From the NCBI RefSeq assembly GCF_001590835.1, contig NZ_LTAQ01000013.1:34119-70601 (forward strand): a stretch of 36,483 bases of DNA, given 5' to 3'. The notes beneath the pieces were generated by a model. It saw only the letters and a list, made by a program, of their open reading frames with translations, searched no databases and had not been told where the DNA came from. Of this stretch, positions 1 to 9,556 are shown piece by piece (within the stretch, counting starts at the first letter, position 1; each line of letters begins with the position of its first letter). The DNA is from Bacillus gaemokensis (GTDB taxonomy: Bacteria; Bacillota; Bacilli; Bacillales; Bacillaceae_G). The translations under genes and the position numbers were made by a program.

Positions 1-54
1 AGAACTAGCAAAGTACATAACTTACTATAATCATAAAAGAATCAAGGCAAAACT

Positions 55-91
55 AAAAGGCATGAGTCCGATACAATACCGGACCCATGCC
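55..91 (-). terminator. Intrinsic terminator after panD
   Basis: An inverted repeat pairs GGCATG-GTCCG with CGGAC-CATGCC around a short loop. Read on the minus strand it is followed by a short run of T. It lies about 70 bases past the panD stop and probably ends the panBCD transcript. The T run is short, so read-through is possible. Bases 1-54 show no gene. Confidence 0.6.
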
Positions 92-162
92 CAAGAAGCT
101 GCCTAATGAAATAACGCGTCTAACTTTTCGGGGTCACTTCACTATAGAGATAGCTTTTCCAC

Positions 163-546
163 TTATAATATCGTTCCTGCTTTTTCAGCACCTAGCATTT
201 CAACAATTTGATTGTTATCATCTAGCACCGCAATTTTAGGTACTTGTTTATATACTTCTTCTGCCGCTACAAGACCGTAACAAATAATAATAACTTTATC
301 TCCAGGCTGTACCAGTCTTGCTGCTGCGCCATTCAAACAAACTACGCCGCTGCCACGCTCTCCTTTAATTACATACGTCTCTAAGCGAGATCCATTATTA
401 TTATTTACAATTTGCACCTTTTCGTTTTCTACAATTTCTACTGCGTCCATTAAATCTTCATCAATTGTAATACTACCTACATAATTTAAATTTGCTTCTG
501 TTACAGTCGCGCGATGTAACTTTGCTCTCATCATTGTGCGAAACAT
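163..546 (-). CDS. panD: Aspartate 1-decarboxylase, pyruvoyl-dependent
   Basis: This 127-residue protein converts L-aspartate to beta-alanine, the amine half of pantothenate. It is made as a proenzyme that cleaves itself to form a pyruvoyl group. The cleavage site Gly24-Ser25 is present in the YVGS context, together with the family residues Lys9, His11, Arg54 and Tyr58, so the enzyme looks intact. The start ATG follows an AAGGGGGAG ribosome site. It is the last gene of panB-panC-panD, 12 bases after panC, and should be controlled by the panB leader. Length matches Bacillus PanD. Identification is near certain from motif and context. Confidence 0.97.
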   Translation of the reverse strand: MFRTMMRAKLHRATVTEANLNYVGSITIDEDLMDAVEIVENEKVQIVNNNNGSRLETYVIKGERGSGVVCLNGAAARLVQPGDKVIIICYGLVAAEEVYKQVPKIAVLDDNNQIVEMLGAEKAGTIL

Positions 547-558
547 GGATGCTCCCCC

Positions 559-1407
559 TTATTGAACCGTTAATGTAATATTGTCAATTAATCGTACATT
601 TTCAAACTTCACCGCAATTGCAAGAATGATACGTCCTTGAATTGTCTCTATTTCCGCCAAGGTTGGATACGCATATATATCTACATAATCAATACTACCT
701 TGCGTATTTTTTTCAATATATTCTTTCACAAGATTTATAACCGCTTGTGGGTTACGCTCCCCCTCTGCGATCCGTTCTTTTGCTATACACAAGCTACGAT
801 ATAACTGAGGGGCTTCTGTACGCTCTTGTTCTGATAAATACACATTGCGAGAACTTTTAGCTAATCCGTCCTCTTCCCTAACAATATTGACAGGTACGAT
901 TGTAACTGGGATATTAAAATCACTTACAAACCCTTGGATAACAGCAACTTGCTGTGCATCTTTCATACCAAAGTAGGCACGGTTTGGCATTGTGATATTA
1001 AATAATTTCATCAATACAGTCGCAACACCTGCGAAATGAACTGGTCGTTGCTTGCCGCATAATACGTCTGTACGCTTTACAACTTCCACTTTTGTCGTCT
1101 GCTGCGCTGGATACATTTCTTCCACACTCGGATAAAATAAGTAATCAACACCAGCTTCTTTTGCTACCTGTTCATCTCTATCAATATCGCGAGGATAACG
1201 ATCCAAATCTTCATTCGGTCCAAATTGCAATGGATTTACAAATACACTTAAAACCACAACTTCATTTTCTTCTCTTGCCTGGCGTAATAAAGTTGCGTGT
1301 CCTTCGTGTAAATATCCCATTGTTGGGACAAAACCAATTTCTTTCCCACTCACGCGAATTTCACTTGCAACTTGTTGCATGTCTTGTACTGTTGTTATAA
1401 TTTTCAT
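559..1407 (-). CDS. panC: Pantothenate synthetase
   Basis: This 282-residue enzyme joins pantoate and beta-alanine using ATP, giving pantothenate, AMP and pyrophosphate. The nucleotide-binding HxGH signature is seen as LHEGH near residue 30, after FVPTMGY. Other family blocks are [26 protein letters not shown] and the KMSKS-like LAKSSRN. The ATG at 1407 overlaps the panB stop as TGATG, and GGAGG lies nine bases upstream. A GTG one codon earlier is also possible. Translational coupling to panB is likely. Length fits B. cereus-group PanC. Confidence 0.97.
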   Translation of the reverse strand: MKIITTVQDMQQVASEIRVSGKEIGFVPTMGYLHEGHATLLRQAREENEVVVLSVFVNPLQFGPNEDLDRYPRDIDRDEQVAKEAGVDYLFYPSVEEMYPAQQTTKVEVVKRTDVLCGKQRPVHFAGVATVLMKLFNITMPNRAYFGMKDAQQVAVIQGFVSDFNIPVTIVPVNIVREEDGLAKSSRNVYLSEQERTEAPQLYRSLCIAKERIAEGERNPQAVINLVKEYIEKNTQGSIDYVDIYAYPTLAEIETIQGRIILAIAVKFENVRLIDNITLTVQ

Positions 1408-2243
1408 CACTGTTTTCCTCCGTATAACGCTACGTACTCTTCCTCTTTCATTGTGAATGAATGTTTTTCTTCAGGAAATTGTCTCGCTTTTACTTCAGCC
1501 ACATATTGTGAGATTCCACGTACAATCTCTTCTTGAACGGACGTATATTGCTTCACAAATTTTGGAACACGTTTCACTCCATACGAAATAAGATCATGAT
1601 ACACAAGTACTTGACCATCCACTTTCTGTCCTGCACCAATCCCAATTGTAGGAATCGTTAAAGCCTTTGATATAAGCTCCGCTAACTGCATTGGCACGCA
1701 CTCAAGTACAACTGCCATCGCACCAGCTTCTTCACATTTTTTTGCATCTTCTAATAATTTCTTTGCACTTTCAGCATCTTTCCCTTGCACTTTATAGCCA
1801 CCTAGTACACCTACAGATTGAGGTGTTAAACCAAGATGCGCTACAACAGGAATTCCTGCATTTGTTAAATAGTGAATGATTGATACAACCTCGTCTGCAC
1901 CTTCTACTTTCACTGCGTGTGCTCCGCTCTCTTGCACAATACGACGCGCATTATGCATCGTTTCTTGCAGTGATACGTGATAAGACATAAATGGCATATC
2001 TGTTACAATAAAAGTTTCCTTCGCTCCGCGGCACACCGCTTTCGTATGATGAATCATATCTTCTACCGTTACTGGAATCGTCGAATCATATCCAAGTACA
2101 ACCATTCCAAGAGAGTCCCCAACTAAAATCATATCGACTTCAGCCTCTTCTGCTAACTTAGCAGATGGGTAATCATACGCTGTAAGCATCGTAATCGGCT
2201 CACCGTTCTCTTTCATTTTCAAAAAATCTGTTCTCGTTTTCAA
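1407..2243 (-). CDS. panB: 3-methyl-2-oxobutanoate hydroxymethyltransferase (ketopantoate hydroxymethyltransferase)
   Basis: This 278-residue enzyme transfers a hydroxymethyl group from 5,10-methylenetetrahydrofolate to ketoisovalerate, the first committed pantothenate step. Family blocks seen are [14 protein letters not shown], the metal-binding [24 protein letters not shown] and TIGIGAG. The start codon is TTG at 2243, supported by a strong AAAGGAGGAG site just upstream; no ATG fits as well. It is the first gene of panBCD. A leader of about 265 nt with an intrinsic terminator precedes it, so control before translation is likely. Confidence 0.96.
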   Translation of the reverse strand: MKTRTDFLKMKENGEPITMLTAYDYPSAKLAEEAEVDMILVGDSLGMVVLGYDSTIPVTVEDMIHHTKAVCRGAKETFIVTDMPFMSYHVSLQETMHNARRIVQESGAHAVKVEGADEVVSIIHYLTNAGIPVVAHLGLTPQSVGVLGGYKVQGKDAESAKKLLEDAKKCEEAGAMAVVLECVPMQLAELISKALTIPTIGIGAGQKVDGQVLVYHDLISYGVKRVPKFVKQYTSVQEEIVRGISQYVAEVKARQFPEEKHSFTMKEEEYVALYGGKQ

Positions 2244-2508
2244 AAACTACTCCTCCTTTATTCAGGAGAGAGGAGATGGCCGAAATCATATAAAAAACCC
2301 CTCTGGCCATAAAAGGGCAGAAGGGTTGTGTTAATCGGCAAATTTCATCCCTCTGTCCCAGTCCGTTGTTGGATCAAGGCAGAATCCAAATTATTGTTCT
2401 TCATCAATTGGAATAATGGTGCAGTTCACTCTGATACTACCCATATCCGAACTAATTATAGCAAACTAAGAAAGAGAATTGCTACACTTTTTCGAAAAAA
2501 TAATTTTC
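2244..2508 (-). promoter_or_regulatory. Structured panB 5' leader, candidate pan-type RNA
   Basis: There is no plausible gene between birA and panB. On the minus strand a promoter near 2515-2543 would start a transcript at about 2508 that runs some 265 nt to the TTG of panB. The leader has several short inverted repeats. One (minus strand, bases around 2420-2445) pairs GGUxGUA with UGCACC and leaves a bulged A. The leader ends in a strong terminator just before the ribosome site. A 'pan' structured RNA with bulged A residues is known in front of panB in Firmicutes. I did not confirm its consensus here. No T-box sequence was seen. Confidence 0.5.
2292..2327 (-). terminator. Leader terminator (possible attenuator) before panB
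   Basis: The hairpin AACCCTTCTG / CAGAGGGGTT has ten pairs including one G-U, plus extra pairs nearer the loop. On the minus strand it is followed by TTTTTT. It sits inside the panB leader, about 50 bases before the start codon. It is therefore either an attenuator controlling panBCD or the end of a short leader RNA. Confidence 0.7.
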
Positions 2509-2514
2509 TATACT

Positions 2515-2543
2515 ATTATAGTACGTGAAATTTATTAGATAAA
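2515..2543 (-). promoter_or_regulatory. Predicted sigma-A promoter of the pan leader
   Basis: Minus strand -10 TATAAT at 2515-2520 and a weak -35 TTTATC at 2538-2543 with a 17-base spacer. The perfect -10 and the position ahead of the leader support it. The -35 is poor. Confidence 0.5.
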
Positions 2544-2600
2544 CCTGAATATAACAGTAATCACAGTGTTTCCATATCTAATATTAGCTTCTATATAATG

Positions 2601-2627
2601 AAAAAGAAGCTCCTAAATCGGAACTTC
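2601..2627 (-). terminator. Intrinsic terminator after birA
   Basis: The stem GAAGTTCC / GGAGCTTC (one U-G pair) with a six-base loop is followed on the minus strand by TTTTT. It begins four bases past the birA stop and ends the ypjD-to-birA operon. Confidence 0.75.
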
Positions 2628-2630
2628 TCT

Positions 2631-3611
2631 TTACTTGATTTCTATATCAGCAGAATGAATATGATGTACGTGCCCTTGATGATCTTCTAGCATCAGTACA
2701 CCATCTTCCGTAATGCCTTTTGCTACACCTATAATTGTATCTTTCATCGTTCGAGCTGTTATTTCTTTCCCAATGCTAACTGCATAACTTTCCCAAAGAA
2801 GTTTAATAACCGAAAAACCATTCTTTAAGTATTCTTGATATAATTTTTCCATTTGTAAAAAGATCTGTTGCATAAGCTCTGCACGAACAATTGGTTTGCC
2901 TGATTCAATAGCTAAAGATGTAGCAATCTGCTTGATTTCATCGGCAAAATGCTCTTGCCCTTGATTTGCATTAATGCCTATTCCCATAATGACAGCATTT
3001 ATTTTGTCTGGATCAGCTTGCATCTCTGTTAAAATACCAACAGCTTTTTTCCCTTGGATTAAAATATCATTCGGCCATTTAATTCCCACATTCACACCTG
3101 TACATTTCTCAATTGCTTGCGCTACACTCACAGCTGCCAATAATGTCAACTGCGGAGCACGATGAACTGGAATTGCCGGACGTAAAATAATACTCATCCA
3201 AATTCCTGTTCCTTTTGGTGAATGCCATTTTCTGCTTAAACGACCACGTCCTGCTGTTTGTTCTTCCGCAACGACAATCGTCCCTTCTGCTGCACCTTCA
3301 TGCGCGAGTTTCGCCGCAATATACTGTGTAGATTCAACAGAATCCTCAAAACAAACCGTTCTCCCGATAAACTCTGTCTGTAAACCTAATTGGATTTCAT
3401 TAGCCGTTACTTTATCTGGTTTACTTGCAATTCGATATCCTAAACGGCGCACAGCTTCAAGTTCATACCCTTCACTCCGAAGGTCCTCCATATGCTTCCA
3501 AACAGCTGTTCTTGAGCAGCCAAGGTCATCGCTAATTGTTTGACCAGATACAAATTCACCATCTGCTTCAGAAAAAATTTGTAGTAGTTGTTTTCTTATA
3601 GTAGATTGCAT
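2631..3611 (-). CDS. birA: Bifunctional biotin ligase / biotin operon repressor
   Basis: This 326-residue protein activates biotin to biotinyl-AMP and transfers it to biotin carrier proteins. In Bacillus it also represses biotin genes. An N-terminal winged helix is seen at about residues 1-65 (DLGCSRTAVWKHMEDLR as recognition region). It is followed by the ligase domain with AGRGRLSRKWHSP, WPNDILI and GIGINANQ. The chosen ATG matches the usual MQSTIRKQ start. A GTG four codons upstream (3623) is also open. The gene overlaps the end of cca by 16 bases, so the two are cotranscribed. Confidence 0.95.
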   Translation of the reverse strand: MQSTIRKQLLQIFSEADGEFVSGQTISDDLGCSRTAVWKHMEDLRSEGYELEAVRRLGYRIASKPDKVTANEIQLGLQTEFIGRTVCFEDSVESTQYIAAKLAHEGAAEGTIVVAEEQTAGRGRLSRKWHSPKGTGIWMSIILRPAIPVHRAPQLTLLAAVSVAQAIEKCTGVNVGIKWPNDILIQGKKAVGILTEMQADPDKINAVIMGIGINANQGQEHFADEIKQIATSLAIESGKPIVRAELMQQIFLQMEKLYQEYLKNGFSVIKLLWESYAVSIGKEITARTMKDTIIGVAKGITEDGVLMLEDHQGHVHHIHSADIEIK

Positions 3612-4789
3612 CCGTGTAGCCACTCCCTTACCTTCTCTTTCTCATTTCCTAATCGCCCTTGTAAAATTTCTTCTTCAATCTTCTGCAAGACTTCTGCTAC
3701 CCAAGGCCCCGGTGTTTTGTCTGTCCACATTAATAAATCATTACCGCTTACATTCATTTCCTGACGATTATGAATAGATAATGCATGAAACGATGAATGC
3801 ACTTGATTTATCGAAGATATGTCATATTTTTCTATCATAGCTTGATATACTCTTTCTGCCATTAACGCAATTTCGAGACCCGTTTTATATAACAAAACTG
3901 CATCCCAAGATTTTATTTTTCTAGCACGTATCGCTAATAGAACAGCTACAATATCTTTTATTTTTTTATTTGAAAATTTCCATTGGCGTAAGAAAACAGC
4001 CGGATGTTCTTCTCGGGTACAATATAGGAAAAACGCCCATGCCTCAATGTCTGTCTCAAAAGAATCCCATTTATATTGCGCCGCTTTCAAAATTCTCTCT
4101 TCTGACATTTGTAAATATGGTAAATGAGCAAATAATTTCGTTTCTACTAGATTTTGAAGCCCTTTCCCACAATATGTACCTGTCAATAATTTTTCAAATT
4201 CAACTGTAATTCTTTCAATCGCTATATGTTCCATTAAATGCCCATATGCTTCAATCGCACATTTTGTTTGTTCTTCTAAGGAGAATCCTAACACACTAAC
4301 AAATCGAATGCCACGCATCATACGTAATGCATCTTCCTGAAAACGGTCCACAGCATTTCCTACTGTTACAATTTCTTGCTTGCTGATCGCTTCTTGCCCA
4401 GCAAATAAATCAATGATTTCTCCATGTTCAGTCATAGCAATTGCATTCATTGTAAAATCACGTCGTTTTAAATCTTCTTCTAACGAGCGAACAAACTGAA
4501 CACTACTCGGTCTACGAAAATCTTCATATTCACTCTCTGTTCGGAAAGTTGTTACTTCATACGGTACACCCTCCTGAACAACAATAACCGTACCATGTTC
4601 AAGACCAACAGGAACATGTCGCGGAAACAGTTGCATCACTTGTTCTGGGAGAGCTGATGTTGCGATATCAATATCGCCAATTGGTCTATCGATAATAAAA
4701 TCACGCACGCTCCCCCCGACAAAATATGCCTCATGCCCATGTTGTTTTAATGTCTCAATAATTGCTGCAGCTCGTTTAAATCGTTTCAT
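3596..4789 (-). CDS. cca: CCA tRNA nucleotidyltransferase
   Basis: This 397-residue class II enzyme adds or repairs the 3' CCA of tRNAs without a nucleic acid template. The N-terminal catalytic head shows FVGGSVRD (about 24-30) and the metal-binding pair Asp39-x-Asp41 in [19 protein letters not shown] and [12 protein letters not shown] follow. The ATG at 4789 is preferred because AAGGG lies nine bases upstream. A second ATG at 4798 directly abuts that site. It overlaps bshA by 14 bases at one end and birA at the other. Length matches the family. Confidence 0.95.
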   Translation of the reverse strand: MKRFKRAAAIIETLKQHGHEAYFVGGSVRDFIIDRPIGDIDIATSALPEQVMQLFPRHVPVGLEHGTVIVVQEGVPYEVTTFRTESEYEDFRRPSSVQFVRSLEEDLKRRDFTMNAIAMTEHGEIIDLFAGQEAISKQEIVTVGNAVDRFQEDALRMMRGIRFVSVLGFSLEEQTKCAIEAYGHLMEHIAIERITVEFEKLLTGTYCGKGLQNLVETKLFAHLPYLQMSEERILKAAQYKWDSFETDIEAWAFFLYCTREEHPAVFLRQWKFSNKKIKDIVAVLLAIRARKIKSWDAVLLYKTGLEIALMAERVYQAMIEKYDISSINQVHSSFHALSIHNRQEMNVSGNDLLMWTDKTPGPWVAEVLQKIEEEILQGRLGNEKEKVREWLHGCNLL

Positions 4790-5921
4790 TTTTGTCATCC
4801 CTTAGTATGTCATAATAAATCGTTTCATATTGTGAAACAATTTTTTCTGAACGAAATTGCTCATATACTACTTCCATTGCACACTGTGCTATATTTTGAT
4901 GAAGACCTTCGTTTTTAAGCAGTTGTATCGCCTGCTTAGCTATCCCATGGATATCACCAACTTCGCATATGTATCCCGTCTCACCATGTTGAATAACCTC
5001 TGGGATACCTCCAACACGCGTTCCAATACACGGTACGCCACATGCCATTGCTTCTAGTAAAACGAGACCAAAGCTTTCTTTTTCTGATAAAAGTAACATT
5101 AGATCACTCATCGCAAGAAGTTCTGCAACATTATCCTGTTTCCCTAAAAACAAAACGTGTTCTTCAATATGTAAACTTTTCACAAGTTGTAAAATCGTAC
5201 AAAACTCTGGACCATCCCCAACAAGTAGTAATTTTGCATGTACTTCTTTCACAATTCGGGCAAACGCTTGAACGACATCCTGTACTCGCTTTACTTTTCG
5301 AAAGTTAGAAATATGAATCAAGACTTTTTCATCTTCCCCTATGCCATATTCTTTCTTAAGTTGTGACATATCACGCTTAAAGTAAACACGTTCATCAATA
5401 AAATTATATACGGTCTGAATCTTTTTATTTGGCTTCACAAGCTCATTTGTTTCTTCAATTAAAGAATGCGATACAGCTGTGACAACATCGGATTGCTCAA
5501 TGCCAAATCGGATTAAATTATTTAAAGAGGGATCCGAACCGAGAACGGTAATATCTGTTCCGTGTAACGTTGTAACAATTTTAATATTGTCTCCAATCAT
5601 TTGTTTAGCTAAATATGCACAAATGGCATGTGGTATTGCATAATGCACATGTAAAACATCGAGCTTTTCTCTCTGCGCAACTTCTGCCATTTTACTTGCT
5701 AATGCTAAATCATAAGGCGGATATTGAAAGACAGAATATTGATTTACCGTTACTTCATGAAAATAAATGTTTGGATACACTTTATTTAAGCGAAATGGCA
5801 CGCCTGAGGTAATAAAGTGTATTTCATGACCTCGTTCAGCTAATTGTTTTCCTAGTTCCGTTCCAACAACTCCAGAACCACCTACAGAAGGATAACATGT
5901 AATACCTATTTTCAATTTCAT
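4776..5921 (-). CDS. bshA: N-acetyl-alpha-D-glucosaminyl L-malate synthase
   Basis: This 381-residue GT4-type glycosyltransferase makes GlcNAc-malate from UDP-GlcNAc and L-malate, the first step of bacillithiol synthesis. The N-terminal Rossmann part has [16 protein letters not shown]; the centre has [10 protein letters not shown] and [12 protein letters not shown]. The C-terminal donor site has [23 protein letters not shown]. The start ATG overlaps the bshB1 stop as ATGA, with GGGGG upstream. Placement beside bshB1 supports bacillithiol synthesis over other glycosyltransferase roles. bshC is not in this window. Confidence 0.95.
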   Translation of the reverse strand: MKLKIGITCYPSVGGSGVVGTELGKQLAERGHEIHFITSGVPFRLNKVYPNIYFHEVTVNQYSVFQYPPYDLALASKMAEVAQREKLDVLHVHYAIPHAICAYLAKQMIGDNIKIVTTLHGTDITVLGSDPSLNNLIRFGIEQSDVVTAVSHSLIEETNELVKPNKKIQTVYNFIDERVYFKRDMSQLKKEYGIGEDEKVLIHISNFRKVKRVQDVVQAFARIVKEVHAKLLLVGDGPEFCTILQLVKSLHIEEHVLFLGKQDNVAELLAMSDLMLLLSEKESFGLVLLEAMACGVPCIGTRVGGIPEVIQHGETGYICEVGDIHGIAKQAIQLLKNEGLHQNIAQCAMEVVYEQFRSEKIVSQYETIYYDILRDDKNETI

Positions 5922-6622
5922 TTACATCCCCCTATTAAATCCGCATGTAATAAAACTGGCTTCTTACTCATAAATCCTTCGGCATACATAACTCCAACTT
6001 CTTTTCCAAACATTTTCTCACGAGCAATCACTGTTTCAACATATCCTTCCGTTAAAGGTGTCTTAACACCATCACTTCCAGTTGTAAACTGACTTTCATA
6101 TGCTTCTAGTGCTGCTACCTTTTCAGAAAGATGCTCACTAATATCAATACAGAAATTCGGTTTATGAAAACCGTTAATCATATAATAATAAAAAGATTGC
6201 GCGCGATGTGGCGAAATCTCTGGCATATATTTACGAACACCCGCTGAAAACACAGCTTCTTCCACAAGTTTTGCACAATTCGCATGATCCGGATGACGAT
6301 CTTCATAGTATGGTGCAAAAATTAGCGTTGGCTTATATGTACGAATAATCTTTACGATTTTACGTATATATTCTTCTTTCATATACAAACCACGGTCCGG
6401 CATTGCTAAATTAATCCGCTCTTCAACTCCCATGATACGAGCAGCGGCCTGCGCTTCTTCTTTTCTTAATTCCACCGTTCCGTTTGAAGATAAATCAGCC
6501 TCTGTTAAATCACAAATGCCAACTTTATATCCTTGTTTCGTATATTTTGCAATGGTACCTGCCATGCCGATTTCAACATCATCGGCATGGGCACCAAACG
6601 CTAATATATGTAATCCACTCAT
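5918..6622 (-). CDS. bshB1: Bacillithiol biosynthesis deacetylase BshB1
   Basis: This 234-residue LmbE/PIG-L-family zinc hydrolase removes the acetyl group from GlcNAc-malate in the second bacillithiol step. Zinc and catalytic residues lie in [10 protein letters not shown] (about 10-19, AHxDD) and in [10 protein letters not shown]. The ATG at 6622 is chosen because AGGGG sits seven bases ahead. An in-frame ATG at 6637 overlaps the mgsA stop (ATGA) but lacks such a site. It couples to bshA through another ATGA overlap. The family also contains other GlcNAc deacetylases, but context favours BshB1. Confidence 0.95.
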   Translation of the reverse strand: MSGLHILAFGAHADDVEIGMAGTIAKYTKQGYKVGICDLTEADLSSNGTVELRKEEAQAAARIMGVEERINLAMPDRGLYMKEEYIRKIVKIIRTYKPTLIFAPYYEDRHPDHANCAKLVEEAVFSAGVRKYMPEISPHRAQSFYYYMINGFHKPNFCIDISEHLSEKVAALEAYESQFTTGSDGVKTPLTEGYVETVIAREKMFGKEVGVMYAEGFMSKKPVLLHADLIGGCK

Positions 6623-6633
6623 AATTCTTCCCC

Positions 6634-7029
6634 TCATTTTCTTAACTTTCGGTAATCTAAATCTCCCCGATTCAATGCATGCATTAACATTTCAGCACTT
6701 GCCATGTTCGTTGCGAGCGGAATCGCATACACATCACATAAACGAAGTAATGCATTTACATCTGGTTCATGTGGTTGTGCTGTTAGCGGATCCCGGAAGA
6801 AAATCACCATATCTAAATCATTTTTTGCAATCATTGCACCAATCTCTTGGTCGCCACCAAGAGGACCAGATTGATATCTTGTGACAGCTAAACCAGTCGC
6901 CTCCATAATCCGAAGACCCGTTGTTCCCGTTGCAAAAAGTTCATGTTGTTCAAAAATTGGTTTATATGCGTATGCGAACGAAACCATATCATCTTTCTTT
7001 TTGTCATGTGCGATTAAGGCAATCTTCAT
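6634..7029 (-). CDS. mgsA: Methylglyoxal synthase
   Basis: This 131-residue enzyme converts dihydroxyacetone phosphate to methylglyoxal and phosphate, a bypass that relieves sugar-phosphate stress. Family features are [10 protein letters not shown] at the start, the phosphate site ATGTTGLR, the catalytic aspartate Asp60 in [11 protein letters not shown], and His87 in QPHEPD. It lies between dapB (14-base gap) and bshB1. In Bacillus the product methylglyoxal is detoxified through bacillithiol, so the shared operon is functionally sensible. Confidence 0.96.
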   Translation of the reverse strand: MKIALIAHDKKKDDMVSFAYAYKPIFEQHELFATGTTGLRIMEATGLAVTRYQSGPLGGDQEIGAMIAKNDLDMVIFFRDPLTAQPHEPDVNALLRLCDVYAIPLATNMASAEMLMHALNRGDLDYRKLRK

Positions 7030-7043
7030 CCGTTGTCTCCCCT

Positions 7044-7844
7044 TTAGTCGATAATATTTTCTAAACCGTATACAAGATGATCCAGATTCATCACTGTTTC
7101 AATTGACAGTTTTACACCTGACATAAAGGACGCACGGTTGAATGAATCGTGACGAACTGTTAACATCTGTCCATCTCCACCAAATAATACTTCTTGATGG
7201 GCAATAAGACCTGGTAAACGTACGCTATGAATGTGAATGCCATCTACATTTGCACCGCGCGCTCCTTTTAATTGCTCCGTTTCATTTGGATGACCTTGTT
7301 GTTTTGGTTCACGATTTTGGCGAATTAAATCTACCGTTTTTACAGCCGTCCCTGACGGTGCATCTAATTTTTGATCGTGATGTAATTCAATCACTTCAAC
7401 ATCTTGGAAATATTTCGCTGCCATTTGAGAAAACTTCATCATAAGCACCGCACCAACTGCGAAGTTCGGAGCGATAATTGTCCCCACTTGTTTCTCTTTC
7501 GCCGTTTCTGTTAAATGTTGCAACTCTTCTTCTGTAAATCCAGTCGTACCGATAACTGAACGCAGACCATGCTCAACCGCAAGTGTAACATGCTGCTTCC
7601 CTACTTCTGGTGTTGTTAAATCTAGTAGTACATCTGCTTCTACTTCTTTTAAACAAGTATGTAAATCAGCATAGATTGGAGCATCTAATGCAGGCATTCC
7701 AGGGAGATTTGAAATTTTCTCTCCACCATGTTTATAGTCAACCGCTGCTACTAATTGAAAATGTGATGTTCTTTCCATAAGAAGGACTGCTTCATGTCCC
7801 ATGCGTCCTCTTGGTCCCGCAATAATTACTTTAATATCTTTCAT
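7044..7844 (-). CDS. dapB: 4-hydroxy-tetrahydrodipicolinate reductase
   Basis: This 266-residue enzyme reduces hydroxy-tetrahydrodipicolinate with NAD(P)H on the way to diaminopimelate, lysine and spore dipicolinate. The N-terminal nucleotide fold has [10 protein letters not shown] (about 7-16), and the active site block [15 protein letters not shown] holds the catalytic histidine pair and lysine. [10 protein letters not shown] and APNFAVG are also present. The start ATG overlaps the ypjD stop as ATGA. Length is normal. Confidence 0.96.
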   Translation of the reverse strand: MKDIKVIIAGPRGRMGHEAVLLMERTSHFQLVAAVDYKHGGEKISNLPGMPALDAPIYADLHTCLKEVEADVLLDLTTPEVGKQHVTLAVEHGLRSVIGTTGFTEEELQHLTETAKEKQVGTIIAPNFAVGAVLMMKFSQMAAKYFQDVEVIELHHDQKLDAPSGTAVKTVDLIRQNREPKQQGHPNETEQLKGARGANVDGIHIHSVRLPGLIAHQEVLFGGDGQMLTVRHDSFNRASFMSGVKLSIETVMNLDHLVYGLENIID

Positions 7845-8185
7845 GCTTCTTTCTCTCCCTCTTCAATACGTGTCCAACGATCTTTATCACGTGTATTAAA
7901 TTTATTCATCACAACGTTATGTGCTGTTTCTAAATCAATATGTAAACTATTTGCCATGCAAATCATAACAAATAATACATCTCCAAGTTCTTCTTCAATT
8001 GTTCGCTCTTTTTCAGTCGTTTTCTTCGGCTTCTCACCATAATAGTGATTCACTTCTCTTGCAAGTTCGCCCATTTCTTCCGTTAAACGAGCCATCATTG
8101 CAAGTGGACTAAAATAACCTTCTTTAAATTGACTAATATATGCATCTACTTCTTTCTGCATATCTTTCATCGTTTTTTGTTCCAT
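7841..8185 (-). CDS. ypjD: YpjD, MazG-like nucleotide pyrophosphohydrolase
   Basis: This 114-residue protein belongs to the MazG / all-alpha NTP pyrophosphatase group. Such enzymes usually hydrolyse non-canonical or excess NTPs, but the substrate of YpjD is not known to me. The MazG metal pattern is seen: [12 protein letters not shown] with acidic pairs, then [16 protein letters not shown]. The ATG at 8185 has GAGGTGA six bases upstream and matches B. subtilis YpjD. Longer in-frame starts to 8242 lack support. It heads the ypjD-dapB-mgsA-bshB1-bshA-cca-birA operon. Confidence 0.9.
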   Translation of the reverse strand: MEQKTMKDMQKEVDAYISQFKEGYFSPLAMMARLTEEMGELAREVNHYYGEKPKKTTEKERTIEEELGDVLFVMICMANSLHIDLETAHNVVMNKFNTRDKDRWTRIEEGEKEA

Positions 8186-8266
8186 ATTGTTCACCTCTAA
8201 TCCTTCCTCTTTCATGTTAGCCAATTCATCGCGATTTGACAAATATTATTCCACTTTCATCCCTAT

Positions 8267-8295
8267 TTGCCACGTTTTTTTGGATAGACTATAAT
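8267..8295 (+). promoter_or_regulatory. Predicted sigma-A promoter for ypjC
   Basis: TTGCCA at 8267-8272 and TATAAT at 8290-8295 with a 17-base spacer. It would give a leader of about 80 nt before the ypjC start and its AGGAGG site. Confidence 0.7.
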
Positions 8296-8380
8296 AAAGT
8301 GAAACTTCTTTTACAACTTTTTTCTCAATTAGCCGTTTCAGCGGAGCAACATAACCATCACATATTAGGAGGCTATCTAC

Positions 8381-9262
8381 ATGAAAACTAACCTGAATAT
8401 TCGAAACGTTATATTTATTTTGATTGGTTCCGCTATCTTCTCTTTTGGTATCGTTAATATTAATATTGAAAACCACTTAGCAGAAGGTGGATTTACAGGC
8501 ATTACGCTATTATTATATTTTCTATTTTCACTTGATCCTTCTTATACAAATTTAATCTTAAATATCCCTCTCTTTTTCGTCGGTTGGAAATTACTCGGCC
8601 GAACAACTTTTTTTTATACATTAATCGGAACATTTAGCGTCTCTTTATTTCTATGGATTTTCCAGCGCTATGAATCGTTAAATTTACATTTAAACTTGCA
8701 AAACGATATGACATTAGCTGCATTGTTCGCAGGAGCATTTATTGGGATTGGCCTCGGAATTATATTCAAATATGGTGGAACCACTGGTGGCGTTGATATC
8801 ATTGCTCGGTTAGCACATAAATATATTGGCTGGAGTATGGGAAAAACAATGTTTATGTTTGACGCTGTTGTCATTGTCATCTCGATCCTTACATACTTAT
8901 CTTATCGCGAGGGAATGTATACGTTAGTCGCTGTCTTTATTGGTGCAAAAGTGATTGATTTTATGCAAGAGGGAGCATATGCCGCCAAAGGTGCAACCAT
9001 TATCTCTGATAAAAACGACGAAATTGCAGCAAAAATTTTATCAGAAATGGAGCGGGGCGCAACCTTTTTGAAAGCAGTTGGTTCTTATACAAAGGTTGAA
9101 CGAAATGTACTCTATTGTGTGGTAGCAAAAAATGAAATCGTAAAACTAAAAAACATCATTATCTCTGTAGATCCTCATGCCTTTGTTGCAGTGAGTGACG
9201 TGCATGATGTAGTTGGTGAAGGATTCACGCTGGATGAGAATAAGAATCCATTACATAATTAA
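8381..9262 (+). CDS. ypjC: YitT/YpjC-family membrane protein (DUF2179)
   Basis: This 293-residue protein has about five hydrophobic segments in residues 8-190, then a soluble C-terminal DUF2179-type domain (about 205-285). Family pattern GGFTGITLLLYF near the start and KYGGTTGGVDIIARL in the middle match the YitT group. Biochemical function is not established to my knowledge; it may be a transporter or sensor. It is divergent from the ypjD operon, with its own promoter, a clear TTAGGAGG site and a hairpin terminator immediately after the stop. Position next to ypjD supports the YpjC assignment. Confidence 0.85.
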   Translation: MKTNLNIRNVIFILIGSAIFSFGIVNINIENHLAEGGFTGITLLLYFLFSLDPSYTNLILNIPLFFVGWKLLGRTTFFYTLIGTFSVSLFLWIFQRYESLNLHLNLQNDMTLAALFAGAFIGIGLGIIFKYGGTTGGVDIIARLAHKYIGWSMGKTMFMFDAVVIVISILTYLSYREGMYTLVAVFIGAKVIDFMQEGAYAAKGATIISDKNDEIAAKILSEMERGATFLKAVGSYTKVERNVLYCVVAKNEIVKLKNIIISVDPHAFVAVSDVHDVVGEGFTLDENKNPLHN

Positions 9263-9293
9263 AAGGCTATCATGTATTTTGATAGCCTTTTAA
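9261..9293. terminator. Bidirectional terminator after ypjC
   Basis: The hairpin AAAAGGCTATCA / TGATAGCCTTTT starts at the ypjC stop. It has T or A runs on both sides, so it could stop transcription in either direction, including the small minus-strand frame at 9294-9464. Confidence 0.75.
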
Positions 9294-9464
9294 TTACACC
9301 ATTACCGAATCTAATTCTTCTTCCGAACTATCCTCAATTTCTATAAATTGTACCTTATCAAATGAATTTACTATTGTTTTATAGCTATGGAATAAATATT
9401 CGAATTCTTTTCTTTTTCTATTAATGGTAATAATTTCATTACTTTTATTTGCTCCAAATTTCAC
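9294..9464 (-). pseudogene. Short unidentified reading frame, possible gene remnant
   Basis: A 56-codon minus-strand frame begins with GTG and ends right at the ypjC terminator. The predicted peptide has a basic middle (NRKRKEF) and an acidic tail (EIEDSSEEELD), so composition is protein-like. No ribosome site precedes the GTG, and a stop lies three codons upstream, so it may be the tail of a lost gene. A 22-codon frame starting with ATG overlaps it with GGAG upstream. I recognise no family. The 375-base gap 9263-9637 holds only this and two hairpins. Confidence 0.25.
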
Positions 9465-9556
9465 AGTATATTACTACAATCACTTCTAATTTTCATTACA
9501 TATTGTATTATGACACTTTCCGAACCATAATTGTACATAAATATTCATTTTTTCCA

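Noticed and set aside
2244-2508. T-box riboswitch before panB
   Set aside because: The conserved AGGGUGGNACCGCG-like T-box sequence was not found in the leader.
2328-2528. 66-codon plus-strand frame between panB and birA
   Set aside because: It lies antisense to the panB leader, lacks a good ribosome site and looks like no known protein.
6432-6884. 150-codon plus-strand frame opposite bshB1 and mgsA
   Set aside because: It is antisense to two well-identified genes, and its composition is explained by their codon use.
8237-8260. TTGACA at 8236 as the ypjC -35
   Set aside because: No -10 lies at a suitable distance; the TTGCCA/TATAAT pair at 8267-8295 is much better.
8246-8476. 76-codon minus-strand frame over the ypjC start
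   Set aside because: It overlaps the ypjC promoter and coding start antisense and has no support of its own.
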